DNA of 46,143 nt, taken from NCBI GenBank assembly GCA_007136405.1, contig SLHA01000139.1:1-46143 (forward strand). Direction: 5' to 3'. The notes beneath the pieces were generated by a model. The model was not told where the DNA came from, did not search any database, and worked only from the letters and a program-made list of their open reading frames with translations. Positions 16,910 to 25,061 of the stretch are shown here, piece by piece. How positions within the stretch are numbered: position 1 is the first letter of the stretch; every line of letters starts with the position of its first letter. The DNA is from Candidatus Latescibacterota bacterium. Its GTDB lineage: Bacteria; Latescibacterota; UBA2968; UBA8231. The position numbers and the translations under genes are program-made.

Positions 16910-17716
16910 ATGTCGGCGGATGTCCATACGATGAAGAAGATCGCTCCTACGGTGGCTGCGGTTCTCGGGTTGAAGAAACCCGGGGCAGCCGCTGAATCAC
17001 CCATCGACGCCATGGTCGCGGATCTGGCCGGCAGTTGCCGGCTGGCCATTCTGGCGCCGGACGCCCTGGGGGTTTTGCCCTGGCGCCTGTGGCGCGACCG
17101 CATGCCCTTCCTGTCGTCGCTGCACGACACCCGGAGCATCGTGCTGGAATCCGTCATGCCACCGATCACCCCGGTCAACTTCGCCTGCATGTTGACCGGC
17201 GCCGAACTGGCCGTGCACGGCATCGACAAACCTTATCAACGTGATGACGGATGGATCGACTTTCAGTGCGAAACCCTGTACGACGTGGTACGGGACGCCG
17301 GTGGCCAAAGCGCTGGAGCCGGCCAGCAGGGATATACCGGCGAACTGCTGCTGGCCCGTTGTGCCGATCTGGCCTGGGTGGCCGAACGCGGCCCGGCGGC
17401 GACGGTCCGCGACCTGATCGAGTCGAAGTACGACGACGCGCTACCCATGTTTCTGATCGCCCAGTTCGGCAACGTGGATTCGACTTTCCACCGGCTGGGG
17501 CCTTCGGATCCGGAGGTCGTGCCCATGCTCGAGGAACTGGACCGTACCCTGCAGGGATTGACGGAGTTCCTGACCCGGGCTGGCACCGATATCATCTTTC
17601 TGGCGGATCATGGACAGCACGATATCTTGGATCCAGCGCAAAGCGGTAAACGCGGCGCCCACAACACGGACACTCCGGAGGACCGCCAGGTGCCCTGTAC
17701 GTGGGTGAAGGCGTGA
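16910..17716 (+). CDS. Alkaline phosphatase superfamily hydrolase
   Basis: A compact 268-residue member of the AlkP/nucleotide pyrophosphatase superfamily, which hydrolyses phosphate mono- or diesters or transfers phosphate with two metal ions. All expected ligands can be seen: Asp51 in LAPDALG, the nucleophile Thr87 in PPITPVNF, Asp190 and His194 in NVDSTFHRLGP, Asp233-His234 in FLADHGQHD and His251 in GAHNTD. No signal peptide is present, so it is probably cytoplasmic, unlike most phosphatases of this group. AAGGAG at 16898-16903, six bases before ATG 16910, decides the start; the frame is open back to 16766. The GNAT gene follows after 21 bases. Confidence 0.82.
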   Translation: MSADVHTMKKIAPTVAAVLGLKKPGAAAESPIDAMVADLAGSCRLAILAPDALGVLPWRLWRDRMPFLSSLHDTRSIVLESVMPPITPVNFACMLTGAELAVHGIDKPYQRDDGWIDFQCETLYDVVRDAGGQSAGAGQQGYTGELLLARCADLAWVAERGPAATVRDLIESKYDDALPMFLIAQFGNVDSTFHRLGPSDPEVVPMLEELDRTLQGLTEFLTRAGTDIIFLADHGQHDILDPAQSGKRGAHNTDTPEDRQVPCTWVKA

Positions 17717-17737
17717 CATGGCGGGGAGGAGATCGAG

Positions 17738-18262
17738 ATGAATAGCCCAGACGACGGGTCGCGCCACTCGGCGGGCATGGCGCGGGTACGACAGTTCCGA
17801 CCGGCTGACGCCGAAGCGGTCGCCGCGGTCATGGTCGCCGCATTCAAGAGTTTTCTGCCGGCCCGCAACCGCCAGCAGGTCCTGGACGGCTTTGCCCCGG
17901 AACGCCTGCGAGAAGGCAGTACCTACGGCCGCAGGAATGCTACCACGGTCAGCTATGTTGCCGTGGAGGATGGCCGCGTGGTGGGTTACATCAGCGGTTC
18001 CGTCAATGTTCACGGCTTCGGGACACTGTCTGTGATCGGAGTGGATCCGGACTGCTTCCACTGCGGCATCGGCACGCTGCTGATGCGGAAGATGGTGTCC
18101 TTCTGGCGCAGACACGGCATGCGCAAAGTGTCCACCTGTGTCTCGGCGCACAACAGCCGGGCGTTGATCTTTTACCTCAAACACGGTTTCCGGCCTGTCG
18201 GCTACCAGCGTGACCATTTCCTGGAAGGTGTTGACGAAGTGATTTTGGATCGCTTCTTCTGA
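17738..18262 (+). CDS. GNAT family N-acetyltransferase
   Basis: A 174-residue acetyl-CoA-dependent acyltransferase. The GNAT fold is visible from RVRQFRPADAEAVAAVM onwards. The acetyl-CoA pyrophosphate loop lies in IGVDPDCFHCGIGTLLM, a slightly unusual form of the Q/RxxGxG/A motif with His-Cys-Gly-Ile-Gly. The C-terminal VSAHNSRALIFYLKHGFRPV is the standard N-A-I/FY-x-x-x-GF signature. The substrate cannot be deduced. GGAGGAG precedes the ATG at a good distance. It is probably co-transcribed with the AlkP-like gene. Confidence 0.9.
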   Translation: MNSPDDGSRHSAGMARVRQFRPADAEAVAAVMVAAFKSFLPARNRQQVLDGFAPERLREGSTYGRRNATTVSYVAVEDGRVVGYISGSVNVHGFGTLSVIGVDPDCFHCGIGTLLMRKMVSFWRRHGMRKVSTCVSAHNSRALIFYLKHGFRPVGYQRDHFLEGVDEVILDRFF

Positions 18263-18328
18263 ATCCGCCTGACCGGTGAACCCGCATACGCCACCCCATG
18301 GCCAACGCCGGCAGACGGCGCGCGCACG

Positions 18329-18346
18329 GCCTGCCGAACGGCAGGC
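18329..18346. other. Perfect 8-bp inverted repeat
   Basis: GCCTGCCG-AA-CGGCAGGC lies in the 144-base gap between the acetyltransferase and the symporter. It may be an operator or a terminator stem without a T-tract. Confidence 0.45.
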
Positions 18347-18406
18347 GCGCTGGCTGCACACCCCATGTATACACCATGGCATTGATCGCCCGCATGGAGA
18401 TTGACG

Positions 18407-20032
18407 ATGAGTAATCCTGAGCAGCAGCGAGAGCATTGGAGCGGCAACCTGGGTTTCGTTCTGGCTGCCGCGGGGTCCGCCATCGGTCTGGGCAACATCT
18501 GGCGCTTCCCGTATGTCACCGGCGAACACGGCGGCGGTGCCTTCGTACTGGTATTCCTCGTGTGCGTGGCGGTCATCGGCATTCCGGTGATGCTCTGCGA
18601 GATCTCCCTGGGGCGTCATACGCAGCGCAATCCGGTGGGCGCCTTCCACAAGTTGACCCCGAGCAGTTCCACCTTTGCGCATCTGCTGGGGGCCGGTATG
18701 ATCGTGGCCGGGCTGTTCCTTCTGGTATTCCGCGACTGGGGTTGGGCGTTGATCTGCCTGGGCCTGGGTACTGCCGTGTTTCGCTACAGCTGGCGCATGG
18801 TGGGCGGAATGGGTGTCGTGGCGGGTTTCCTCATCCTGTCGTTCTACAGCGTCGTCGGCGGCTGGACCATCGGTTACGTGGTGGAGATGCTGCGTGTGCT
18901 GTTCACCGGCGGGGCGTACGGCCAGGAGGTTTTTTCGGACGCAGCATCATCCGGCGAGCGCTTCGTCAACCTGGTCGTGTCTCCCGTCTGGAGCATCGTC
19001 AACCACCTGGTGTTCATGGCGCTGTGCACCGGCATCGTCTATGCCGGAGTCAGGGGCGGTATCGAGCGGGCAGCACGGGTGCTGATGCCCCTGCTGCTCA
19101 TCCTGTTGCTGGCTCTGATCGTGCGCGGTGTTTCGTTGCCGGGGGCCGTCGAGGGCATACGCTTTTTCCTGACTCCTGATTTTAGCCAGCTGGGCACCGA
19201 GAGCGTGTTGATCGCCATGGGGCTGGCTTTTTTCTCTCTGAGTCTCGGCATGGGCGCGATGATCACGTACGGCAGTTATGTCGAACGGAACCAGAACCTG
19301 TTCACCGCCTCCCTGGCCGTGGTCGGGCTCGACGTACTGCTGGCGCTGCTGGCCGGTCTGGCCATATTTCCGGCCGTTTTTGCCGTCGGTATGGAGCCCA
19401 CGCAGGGACCGGGACTGGTGTTCGTTCTTCTTCCCACGGTGTTCATCGGTATACCGTACGGCGCCCTGTGGGGGTTGTTGTTCTTCGTGCTGCTGGTGGT
19501 GGCGGCCTGGACTTCCGGTATCAGCCTGCTCGAAGTCGTCACGGCCTACTTCGTGGACGAACGCGGCTGGACACGACCCCGGGCCGCGCTGACCTGCGGC
19601 GGCATCATCGCGGCGCTGGGGATCCTGTCGGCGGTGAGTGTCGATGCGGATCTGACCGGTTGGAGCTACCTGGGCAGACTGCAGCGGCTGATTACCTGGT
19701 GCTTCGGTGCCGCGCCGGGGAGCTTTTTCGATCTGGTCGAGAACGTTTCCTCGAACTGGCTGCTGCCGCTGGGCGGCATGCTGATCGCACTGTTCGTCGG
19801 TTGGATCTGGGGGACGCGGCAGGCACTCGAGGAGATCCGTCATGGCTCCCGAAATTTCGGCGACGTGCATGTCGTCAGTCTGCTGGCGGGACTGAAGGAC
19901 GATCCCTCGCACAACTCACCGGTTCACGTGCTGACACTGGCCAGCGTCTGGGGCATCTTCATCCGCTTCATCAGTCCCCTGGCCGTTCTGCTCGCGTTCC
20001 TGCACACCATCGGCTGGTTGTTCGCGGGGTGA
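18407..20032 (+). CDS. Sodium:neurotransmitter symporter family transporter
   Basis: A 541-residue secondary transporter of the NSS/SNF family, related to LeuT, that takes up amino acids or related solutes with sodium. The first helix carries the family signature GSAIGLGNIWRFPYVTGEHG, including sodium-binding residues, and is followed by GGAFVLVFLVCVAVIGIPVM and EISLGRHTQRNP. Helix 6 (IAMGLAFFSLSLGMGAMITYG) has the unwound FFSLS core of the substrate site. Twelve membrane segments can be counted roughly. GGAG at 18396-18399 supports the ATG at 18407 rather than the TTG at 18401. Substrate unknown. Confidence 0.93.
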   Translation: MSNPEQQREHWSGNLGFVLAAAGSAIGLGNIWRFPYVTGEHGGGAFVLVFLVCVAVIGIPVMLCEISLGRHTQRNPVGAFHKLTPSSSTFAHLLGAGMIVAGLFLLVFRDWGWALICLGLGTAVFRYSWRMVGGMGVVAGFLILSFYSVVGGWTIGYVVEMLRVLFTGGAYGQEVFSDAASSGERFVNLVVSPVWSIVNHLVFMALCTGIVYAGVRGGIERAARVLMPLLLILLLALIVRGVSLPGAVEGIRFFLTPDFSQLGTESVLIAMGLAFFSLSLGMGAMITYGSYVERNQNLFTASLAVVGLDVLLALLAGLAIFPAVFAVGMEPTQGPGLVFVLLPTVFIGIPYGALWGLLFFVLLVVAAWTSGISLLEVVTAYFVDERGWTRPRAALTCGGIIAALGILSAVSVDADLTGWSYLGRLQRLITWCFGAAPGSFFDLVENVSSNWLLPLGGMLIALFVGWIWGTRQALEEIRHGSRNFGDVHVVSLLAGLKDDPSHNSPVHVLTLASVWGIFIRFISPLAVLLAFLHTIGWLFAG

Positions 20033-20056
20033 GGGCGCAGGCAGCCGGCCGCGCCC
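20033..20056. terminator. Possible terminator between convergent genes
   Basis: GGGCGC (20033-20038) and GCGCCC (20051-20056) form a six-pair stem with a 12-base loop in the 50-base gap between the symporter and the cysteine hydrolase gene. There is no T-tract. Confidence 0.35.
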
Positions 20057-20082
20057 GTGATGCATCACCTCGCCACTCCACC

Positions 20083-21048
20083 TCATCGGACCCAGCTCAC
20101 CTGGGTGATCAGTTGCCGCAGTGCGGCATTGTGCAGGGCCACCTGCGTGGCAAAACGCGGCGTGGTGCTGGCCGGAAAGGTGGCCATGGTGGCGTCACCC
20201 ACCAGGAACAGGTTGAAATCGCGGGACAGGTTGTCGTAACCGCAGGTGGTGCTGATCACGCACATGTCGGTGGCATATCCAGTGAGCAGGACGTGGCGGA
20301 TACTCCGGCTCAGCAGGTAGTCCCGAACCACCTCATAGCCCTCGCCGTCGTAGAAAACCCGGTCATCGCGGTCGCGTTCCAGGGCGGCATGCACGGGCAT
20401 GGGCAGTTCCCAGAAACCAGGGCCGTTATAGCCGGTGCGGGCATCTGTGGAGGGCGTCTGTTCCATATAGCTGCGTACGGGCCGATCCGGATCCAGCTGG
20501 ATGGGATCCGACAACGCCTTGCCGGTGAAGGCGTGGGACTGCAACAGAGCCCTGAGTCGTCGCTCGCCAACCTCCGGCTGCAGTGTGTCCGGCGAAGTGC
20601 GGACGGAGGCGTAGAGCAGCTGGCGGATGTCGTCCTCCACCAACGGCATGGAATAGCCCACCAGACCGACGCGCGGCCGCAACCGGCGCAAAAACGGGTT
20701 GACGACCTGTTGGATGTGGCGGGTACACACCCGATTTTTTTCCCGTGTACAGAAGAACGCACATCCGGCCGGTTCCGGCGTGACCAATCCGTGACCGTCG
20801 TCTATGCCCCAGGGGTGTACCATGACGACGGCGGTGGCTCTGGCCTCCAGCCGGTTTTCCATCTCGACGATGCCGCGGACATTGTACCAGTAGCGCCAGG
20901 CGCGCACGCACAGGTCGCCGTCGGGATCGTCCACCACGGGAGGAGCCAGGTGCCGGTCTTCACAAGGCAATGGCTCGACGAATTCAGGATAATCCGCCAG
21001 CAGCGGCGGCGGGTTGGCAATTCTCTGCAACTGATGGTGGTACATCAT
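20083..21048 (-). CDS. Isochorismatase-like cysteine hydrolase
   Basis: About 321 residues, longer than the 180-220 of typical isochorismatase/nicotinamidase enzymes. The nucleophile motif is clear: LTGYATDMCVISTTCGYDN (Cys in DMC, with the cis-peptide region before it). AVVMVHPWGIDDGHG is a candidate for the N-terminal catalytic Asp. The insert between them is long. Such enzymes hydrolyse amides or vinyl ethers of small molecules. I place the start at the ATG pair 21045/21048 with AGGAG upstream. The frame continues to 21327, but that part consists of a translated 36-bp tandem repeat and is unlikely to be protein. It is separated by 412 bases from the upstream operon. Confidence 0.78.
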   Translation of the reverse strand: MMYHHQLQRIANPPPLLADYPEFVEPLPCEDRHLAPPVVDDPDGDLCVRAWRYWYNVRGIVEMENRLEARATAVVMVHPWGIDDGHGLVTPEPAGCAFFCTREKNRVCTRHIQQVVNPFLRRLRPRVGLVGYSMPLVEDDIRQLLYASVRTSPDTLQPEVGERRLRALLQSHAFTGKALSDPIQLDPDRPVRSYMEQTPSTDARTGYNGPGFWELPMPVHAALERDRDDRVFYDGEGYEVVRDYLLSRSIRHVLLTGYATDMCVISTTCGYDNLSRDFNLFLVGDATMATFPASTTPRFATQVALHNAALRQLITQVSWVR

Positions 21049-21120
21049 CGGCTGTAGCTCCTGAGTGGCTGCGCCGGATCGCGTCGACACGATTCGGCGG
21101 TGTGCATCGAACGTGCATCG

Positions 21121-21264
21121 AAGCGCCGGCACGACGCGGCCCGGCAGCGTGCAGCAAAGCGCCGGAACGATGCGGCCCGGCAGCGTGCAGCAAAGCGCCG
21201 GAACGATGCGGCCCGGCAGCGTGCAGCAAAGCGCCGGAACGACGCGACCCGGCGGCGTGCATCG
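21121..21264. repeat. 36-bp tandem repeat, four copies
   Basis: Four head-to-tail 36-bp units start with AAGCGCCGGAACGATGCGGC. Copies two and three are identical, copy one differs at two positions and copy four at several, and a fifth decayed copy follows. It is located 72 bases upstream of the cysteine hydrolase start. Confidence 0.92.
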
Positions 21265-21378
21265 AAGCGTCAGTACGTTGGCGGCCATATCCCGGAGGCA
21301 CAGGACTACCAGGTTCCCATGGGCCATACCCCGTGTGCCCGGCGCCGTATTTCGAGGCGCCAGTGCTTCGAGTATTTA

Positions 21379-21396
21379 GCTCCGGACCTCCGGAGC
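21379..21396. other. Perfect palindrome GCTCCGGA-CC-TCCGGAGC
   Basis: An eight-base-pair inverted repeat with a two-base centre lies downstream of the polysaccharide deacetylase gene (minus strand, ends at 21461). It is probably a transcript-end stem or an operator. Confidence 0.45.
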
Positions 21397-21460
21397 CGCA
21401 GAGGGTGCCGGACCGTACCCGGCTCACCTGGTGCAGCCGTCGCCATGCTGCGCTGCCGGG

Positions 21461-22288
21461 CTATTGCTGGCGGAGCGCTTCCGGTGCACTTCGGCCCATG
21501 GTGTTGTGAAGGAAACTGACGACCTCGTTGGGCTCGGCCAACCAGACCTCGTCGCCGCCGACGCGGTGGACCGTGGCAAAGCGTTGTTCAAGCTCCTCGG
21601 TGGTGCAGTCCTTCCAGGGATGAATGGCCTGTCCCGGCGTTGGACAGTGACAGTAGTCGATCACCCAGCCGCCGCAGTCCGCAGCCTGGTGCAATCGTTT
21701 GTACGGATCGAAGCGGGAGTAGAACGGTGGCGGATATTCGCTGTGCAGCGGTACGCGACCCAGGTGCAGGACGCCCGGGTGCGGCGCCGCGGTCAGGCGC
21801 CTTTCCGGGGTGTCGGCGGATGGCTGCAGCTGCTCCATGCCGGCCGGAACGTTGACCATGTCGGTCAGGGTCATGATGGCGGTGTATTGCGCCTGGGGCG
21901 CTACCGCGGCGGCAGCGGGATAGCTGGTGTTGTTGTTGGGCACGCAGAACAGCGGTACCGGGCGTTGCACGGCCTGCTCCAGGACGCCGCGTGCTTCCAC
22001 CACCTCGTGGAAAGCGTTGTCAAGATTGATTCCGGCATGGGTCATGCCGTGACAGGAGAGACCCCACCCTTCGGCATGCAAGTCGTCCAGCTCGGTGCGC
22101 GACAGGATCATCATGCCGTCATAACTGCTGCCCGGACAGTTGCGCGGTATGCCCACCTGGCTGGCCAGCAAGGCCACATGCCCGGGAATGCCGTACTGGC
22201 GATGCAGCGGCAGAGCGTGCTGGAGCAGCAACTGACAACCTTCGTCATAGGTGATGGAATAGACCCAGCGTTTTCCGTTTTTCCACAT
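21461..22288 (-). CDS. Polysaccharide deacetylase family protein
   Basis: 275 residues with the NodB-type fold. Near the N-terminus is WVYSITYDEGCQ, where the family has the catalytic/metal Asp (usually TFDDG), and further on SCHGMTHAG, the HxxxH-type metal motif (usually HTxxH). These enzymes remove N- or O-acetyl groups from sugars; some members have become amidohydrolases of other substrates. No signal peptide is seen, so a cytoplasmic role is likely. The ATG at 22288 follows GGAG at a good spacing; the frame extends to 22354. It is the probable last gene of the aroC operon, 62 bases behind the SpmAB fusion. Confidence 0.8.
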   Translation of the reverse strand: MWKNGKRWVYSITYDEGCQLLLQHALPLHRQYGIPGHVALLASQVGIPRNCPGSSYDGMMILSRTELDDLHAEGWGLSCHGMTHAGINLDNAFHEVVEARGVLEQAVQRPVPLFCVPNNNTSYPAAAAVAPQAQYTAIMTLTDMVNVPAGMEQLQPSADTPERRLTAAPHPGVLHLGRVPLHSEYPPPFYSRFDPYKRLHQAADCGGWVIDYCHCPTPGQAIHPWKDCTTEELEQRFATVHRVGGDEVWLAEPNEVVSFLHNTMGRSAPEALRQQ

Positions 22289-22350
22289 GCTGTCGTCTCC
22301 TTGAGACGGGTGGGGTGCGTCTATCCGCCGGCGCTGTGGCGTCCGGGCAC

Positions 22351-23799
22351 TCAACCGGGAAACATGATCCGGCAGACGGCCACCGCCGCGGCTATGCCCG
22401 CGGCGTCAGCGATCAGGGCCGCCGGCAGGGCATGGCGGCTCGTGCGGATGCCGATGCTGCCGAAATATACGGCCAGGACGTAGAACGTGGTCTCCGTGGA
22501 TCCCTGCAGGGTGGAGGCCAGAAAGGCGGCGAAACCGTCCGGGGCGCGGTGGACGATTTCCGCCATCAGCCCGAAGGCACCACTGCCCGACAGGGGGCGC
22601 ATGAGGGCCATGGGCAGCACCTCGGCGGGCATACCCAGGGGTTCCAGGACAAACCGCAGACCGCCGGCCAGAATGTCCATGGCACCCGAGGCCCGGAACA
22701 TCCCGATTGCCACGAAGATGGCCACCAGGTAGGGGATGATGCGGATCGCCACGTTGACCCCCTCCTTGGCGCCTTCGGTGACCGACTCGTATACCTTGAC
22801 TCCCCTGAACCATCCCGTGATGAGAAAACCGCACATCAGCAAAGGTATCAGCCAGTCCGTCGCCGCCATCCAGAAGGCGGTGCCGGTCAATGGCGGCACG
22901 CCTTCGCGCATGCCGCGGGTCACGAGGATGCCGGTAAACAGGATCAGCCCCGCACCCAGAACCACCCAGGAGACGGCTCCTGGTCTGAAACGTTCAGCAC
23001 CGGCTGTGGCGTCACCTGTGGCGCCGGCTGTCGCGTCTGGCTTCCCGCTGGCTGTGCTCGTGCCGCCGGTCGTGTCCGTATTCCCGGCGCCCGCTACGCC
23101 GGCCGCCACGTCGGCCCGAGCGTCCGCCTTGGCGGTGGCTGCCGCGTCTGCCTGCCGTTCGTCCGGCGTTGTGCCGGACGGCGCCGTCGCGGCAGGCGCC
23201 GCCTGCCGGCGCGCCAGCGACTTGGCAGCGATGATGGCAACCATCGTCGACAGGGCGGTGGCGACGATGGAGGGCACCAGAATCGCCGCTGGACTGGCTG
23301 CTCCGGCAGCGGCCCGGATGGTGATGACACCGAGAGGCAGGAGCGTGACATTGGACGTGTTGATCGCCAGAAACAGACACATGGCGTTGGTGGCCTCGCC
23401 GGGGCGGGGATTGAGTTTTTCCAGTTCGTGCATCGCCTTGATGCCCATCGGCGTGGCGGCGTTCCCCAGGCCCAGGGCGTTGGCCGCCATGTTCAGTATC
23501 ATGGCGCTCATGGCCGGGTGATCGCCGGGCACATCCGGAAACAGCCGCAGCATCAGGGGACGCAGCCCTCGAGCCACGGCGCGCATGATGCCTGCCTCCT
23601 CGACGACGCGCATGATGCCCAACCACAGGGCCATGGCACCGATCAGGCCGATAGCCAGGTTGACGGCGCTTTTCGCTGCATCGAACGAGGCGGTCGTCAG
23701 CGCCGCGATGTTGCCGGTATATGCGGCGGTGATGGTGGCCGTGACGATCAGAAGCAGCCAGATCGCATTGAGCGGGGCGGGGCGCCCGGGTGAATTCAT
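22351..23799 (-). CDS. SpmA-SpmB fused membrane protein (nucleoside recognition domains)
   Basis: 482 residues. The first about 190 residues match SpmA: VNLAIGLIGAMALWLGIMRV, SAMILNMAANALGLGNAATP and AINTSNVTLLPLGVI. The last about 215 match SpmB: MCGFLITGWFRGVKVYESVT, then EGAKEGVNVAIRIIPYLVAI, MRPLSGSGAFGLMAEI and the closing TETTFYVLAVYFGSIGIRTS. Both belong to the Gate/nucleoside-recognition fold, membrane proteins of uncertain cargo; in spore formers the two halves are separate genes. The halves are joined by an Ala/Thr/Gly-rich linker of about 65 residues, which is unusually long. Spacing to the URO-D-like gene is 28 bases, supporting one operon. Confidence 0.87.
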   Translation of the reverse strand: MNSPGRPAPLNAIWLLLIVTATITAAYTGNIAALTTASFDAAKSAVNLAIGLIGAMALWLGIMRVVEEAGIMRAVARGLRPLMLRLFPDVPGDHPAMSAMILNMAANALGLGNAATPMGIKAMHELEKLNPRPGEATNAMCLFLAINTSNVTLLPLGVITIRAAAGAASPAAILVPSIVATALSTMVAIIAAKSLARRQAAPAATAPSGTTPDERQADAAATAKADARADVAAGVAGAGNTDTTGGTSTASGKPDATAGATGDATAGAERFRPGAVSWVVLGAGLILFTGILVTRGMREGVPPLTGTAFWMAATDWLIPLLMCGFLITGWFRGVKVYESVTEGAKEGVNVAIRIIPYLVAIFVAIGMFRASGAMDILAGGLRFVLEPLGMPAEVLPMALMRPLSGSGAFGLMAEIVHRAPDGFAAFLASTLQGSTETTFYVLAVYFGSIGIRTSRHALPAALIADAAGIAAAVAVCRIMFPG

Positions 23800-23827
23800 G
23801 GTGTGCAGGTATCCTTGTCTGCGCCGG

Positions 23828-25021
23828 TCAGGTGCGCGGAAATTCCCCTTCCGGGTTGTCGCATGCCTCGTGCAACAGCGTCATGAAGCGACACAGGTTG
23901 GGAAAGGTCACCGGCGGCTGGATACCGTGGTCGCCGTTGGGGAAGTAGCGGCCTTGGGCCAGCAGCGGCGGTACCTTGCCACGGATCTCCGCCTCGATCA
24001 GATGCTGGTTGCCTTCGTTGACCACCTCCTTTTCCAGCCAGCCGAACAGCACCACTTCGGCATATCGCGCCCGCAGGGCGAACAGGTCGTTACCCGCCTT
24101 GGCCTCGAACGGGTAGAGCGAGTTGAAGCCGCATTCGACCAGCAGCGGCAGCAGCTGCATGGCGCTGCCGTCCGAATCCACGGTGAGGACCGGCACGCCG
24201 CAGGCCCGGGCGCAGTCGGCCACCTCGCGGTACAGCGGCGCGCAGAATTCGCGAAACTGCGCTGGCGAAATCAGCATGCTGGTCTTGTAACCGATGTCCT
24301 CCCAGCAGGCGACGATTTCCGGCCGCAGGCGCTCGATGAGCGGAAAGACATGGCGCCGGTTGTGATCCCGGAAGGTGTCGATGATGGCGTGGATCAGTTC
24401 CGGGTCGTCGTACAACGCGATGCTGGCGGCCTCGGTCCCCATCAGCGAGCGGATGCGGCCAAAGGTGCCGCCCGCGCCCACGACCAGCGGCCGGTCGCGC
24501 TGGTCGAACCGTCGACAGTGGCGCTCCAGGTCTGCGGGCGCCAGGAACTGGCGTGGTGTGGTGCGATCCCGGTAAAATTCCCAGGACTCCCGGTCGCGCA
24601 CCGAGTAGACGCGATGCTCCGGCATGGTGTAGATATCGGCGTTGCCGATCACCTCGCGGGTGACCGAACCGTCTTCACCCTCGATGATGATGTAGCCATC
24701 TTCTTCGCGCCGGAGGCTGCGGATGCCCGGCGCGCCCCAGGCCATGCTGAAGTCCGGGTTGATGGGACCAGTGGTGCCCCAGTAGCGGAACCAGCTGTCC
24801 ACATCCCGGTTTTTCCAGTCGGTCACGCAGCCGCCGATATGGGCCGGCATGCCGGTGGCGACCAGTCGCTCGTGCGTGGTTCGCAGGCATCCCCAACTCA
24901 TGCCGGGTGCCCCGGGAAAACCGAATATGGGCACGTAATCCGGTTCCTGGCCGGTGGCGACCGCCAGGAACCGTTCGCGATCCGTCATCTTTCGTACACG
25001 CTCTGTCATCTTGTCTGTCAT
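23828..25021 (-). CDS. Uroporphyrinogen decarboxylase-like protein
   Basis: A 397-residue TIM-barrel protein of the URO-D family. Signatures are MTDRERFLAVATGQEPDYVP at the N-terminus, a central VACWEDIGYKTSMLISPAQF, and the C-terminal GRYFPNGDHGIQPPVTFPNL, which corresponds to the usual (S/G)xDHxIPxxV motif. True HemE decarboxylates uroporphyrinogen, but the large paralogous group in environmental bacteria is related to corrinoid methyltransferases or unknown reactions, and the metabolic-hydrolase context here favours such a paralogue. There is no other haem gene nearby. Starts at 25021, 25009 and 24988 are all possible; none has a strong ribosome binding site. Confidence 0.85.
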   Translation of the reverse strand: MTDKMTERVRKMTDRERFLAVATGQEPDYVPIFGFPGAPGMSWGCLRTTHERLVATGMPAHIGGCVTDWKNRDVDSWFRYWGTTGPINPDFSMAWGAPGIRSLRREEDGYIIIEGEDGSVTREVIGNADIYTMPEHRVYSVRDRESWEFYRDRTTPRQFLAPADLERHCRRFDQRDRPLVVGAGGTFGRIRSLMGTEAASIALYDDPELIHAIIDTFRDHNRRHVFPLIERLRPEIVACWEDIGYKTSMLISPAQFREFCAPLYREVADCARACGVPVLTVDSDGSAMQLLPLLVECGFNSLYPFEAKAGNDLFALRARYAEVVLFGWLEKEVVNEGNQHLIEAEIRGKVPPLLAQGRYFPNGDHGIQPPVTFPNLCRFMTLLHEACDNPEGEFPRT

Positions 25022-25061
25022 GGCGTTGCGTCAGTCCCTGTTTGCTGTTGGCGACCACGCT

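Larger units (their letters stand above)
21049..21460. other. Intergenic region with repeats and a palindrome
   Basis: This 412-base gap holds an 11-bp doublet (21102-21123, GTGCATCGAAC/GTGCATCGAAG), a four-copy 36-bp array and the dyad at 21379-21396. I see no gene. It separates the cysteine hydrolase from the polysaccharide deacetylase. Confidence 0.7.

Noticed and set aside
23828..25021. Haem-biosynthesis HemE
   Set aside because: URO-D fold is present, but sequence style and operon context fit the large group of URO-D paralogues with other functions; no symbol given.
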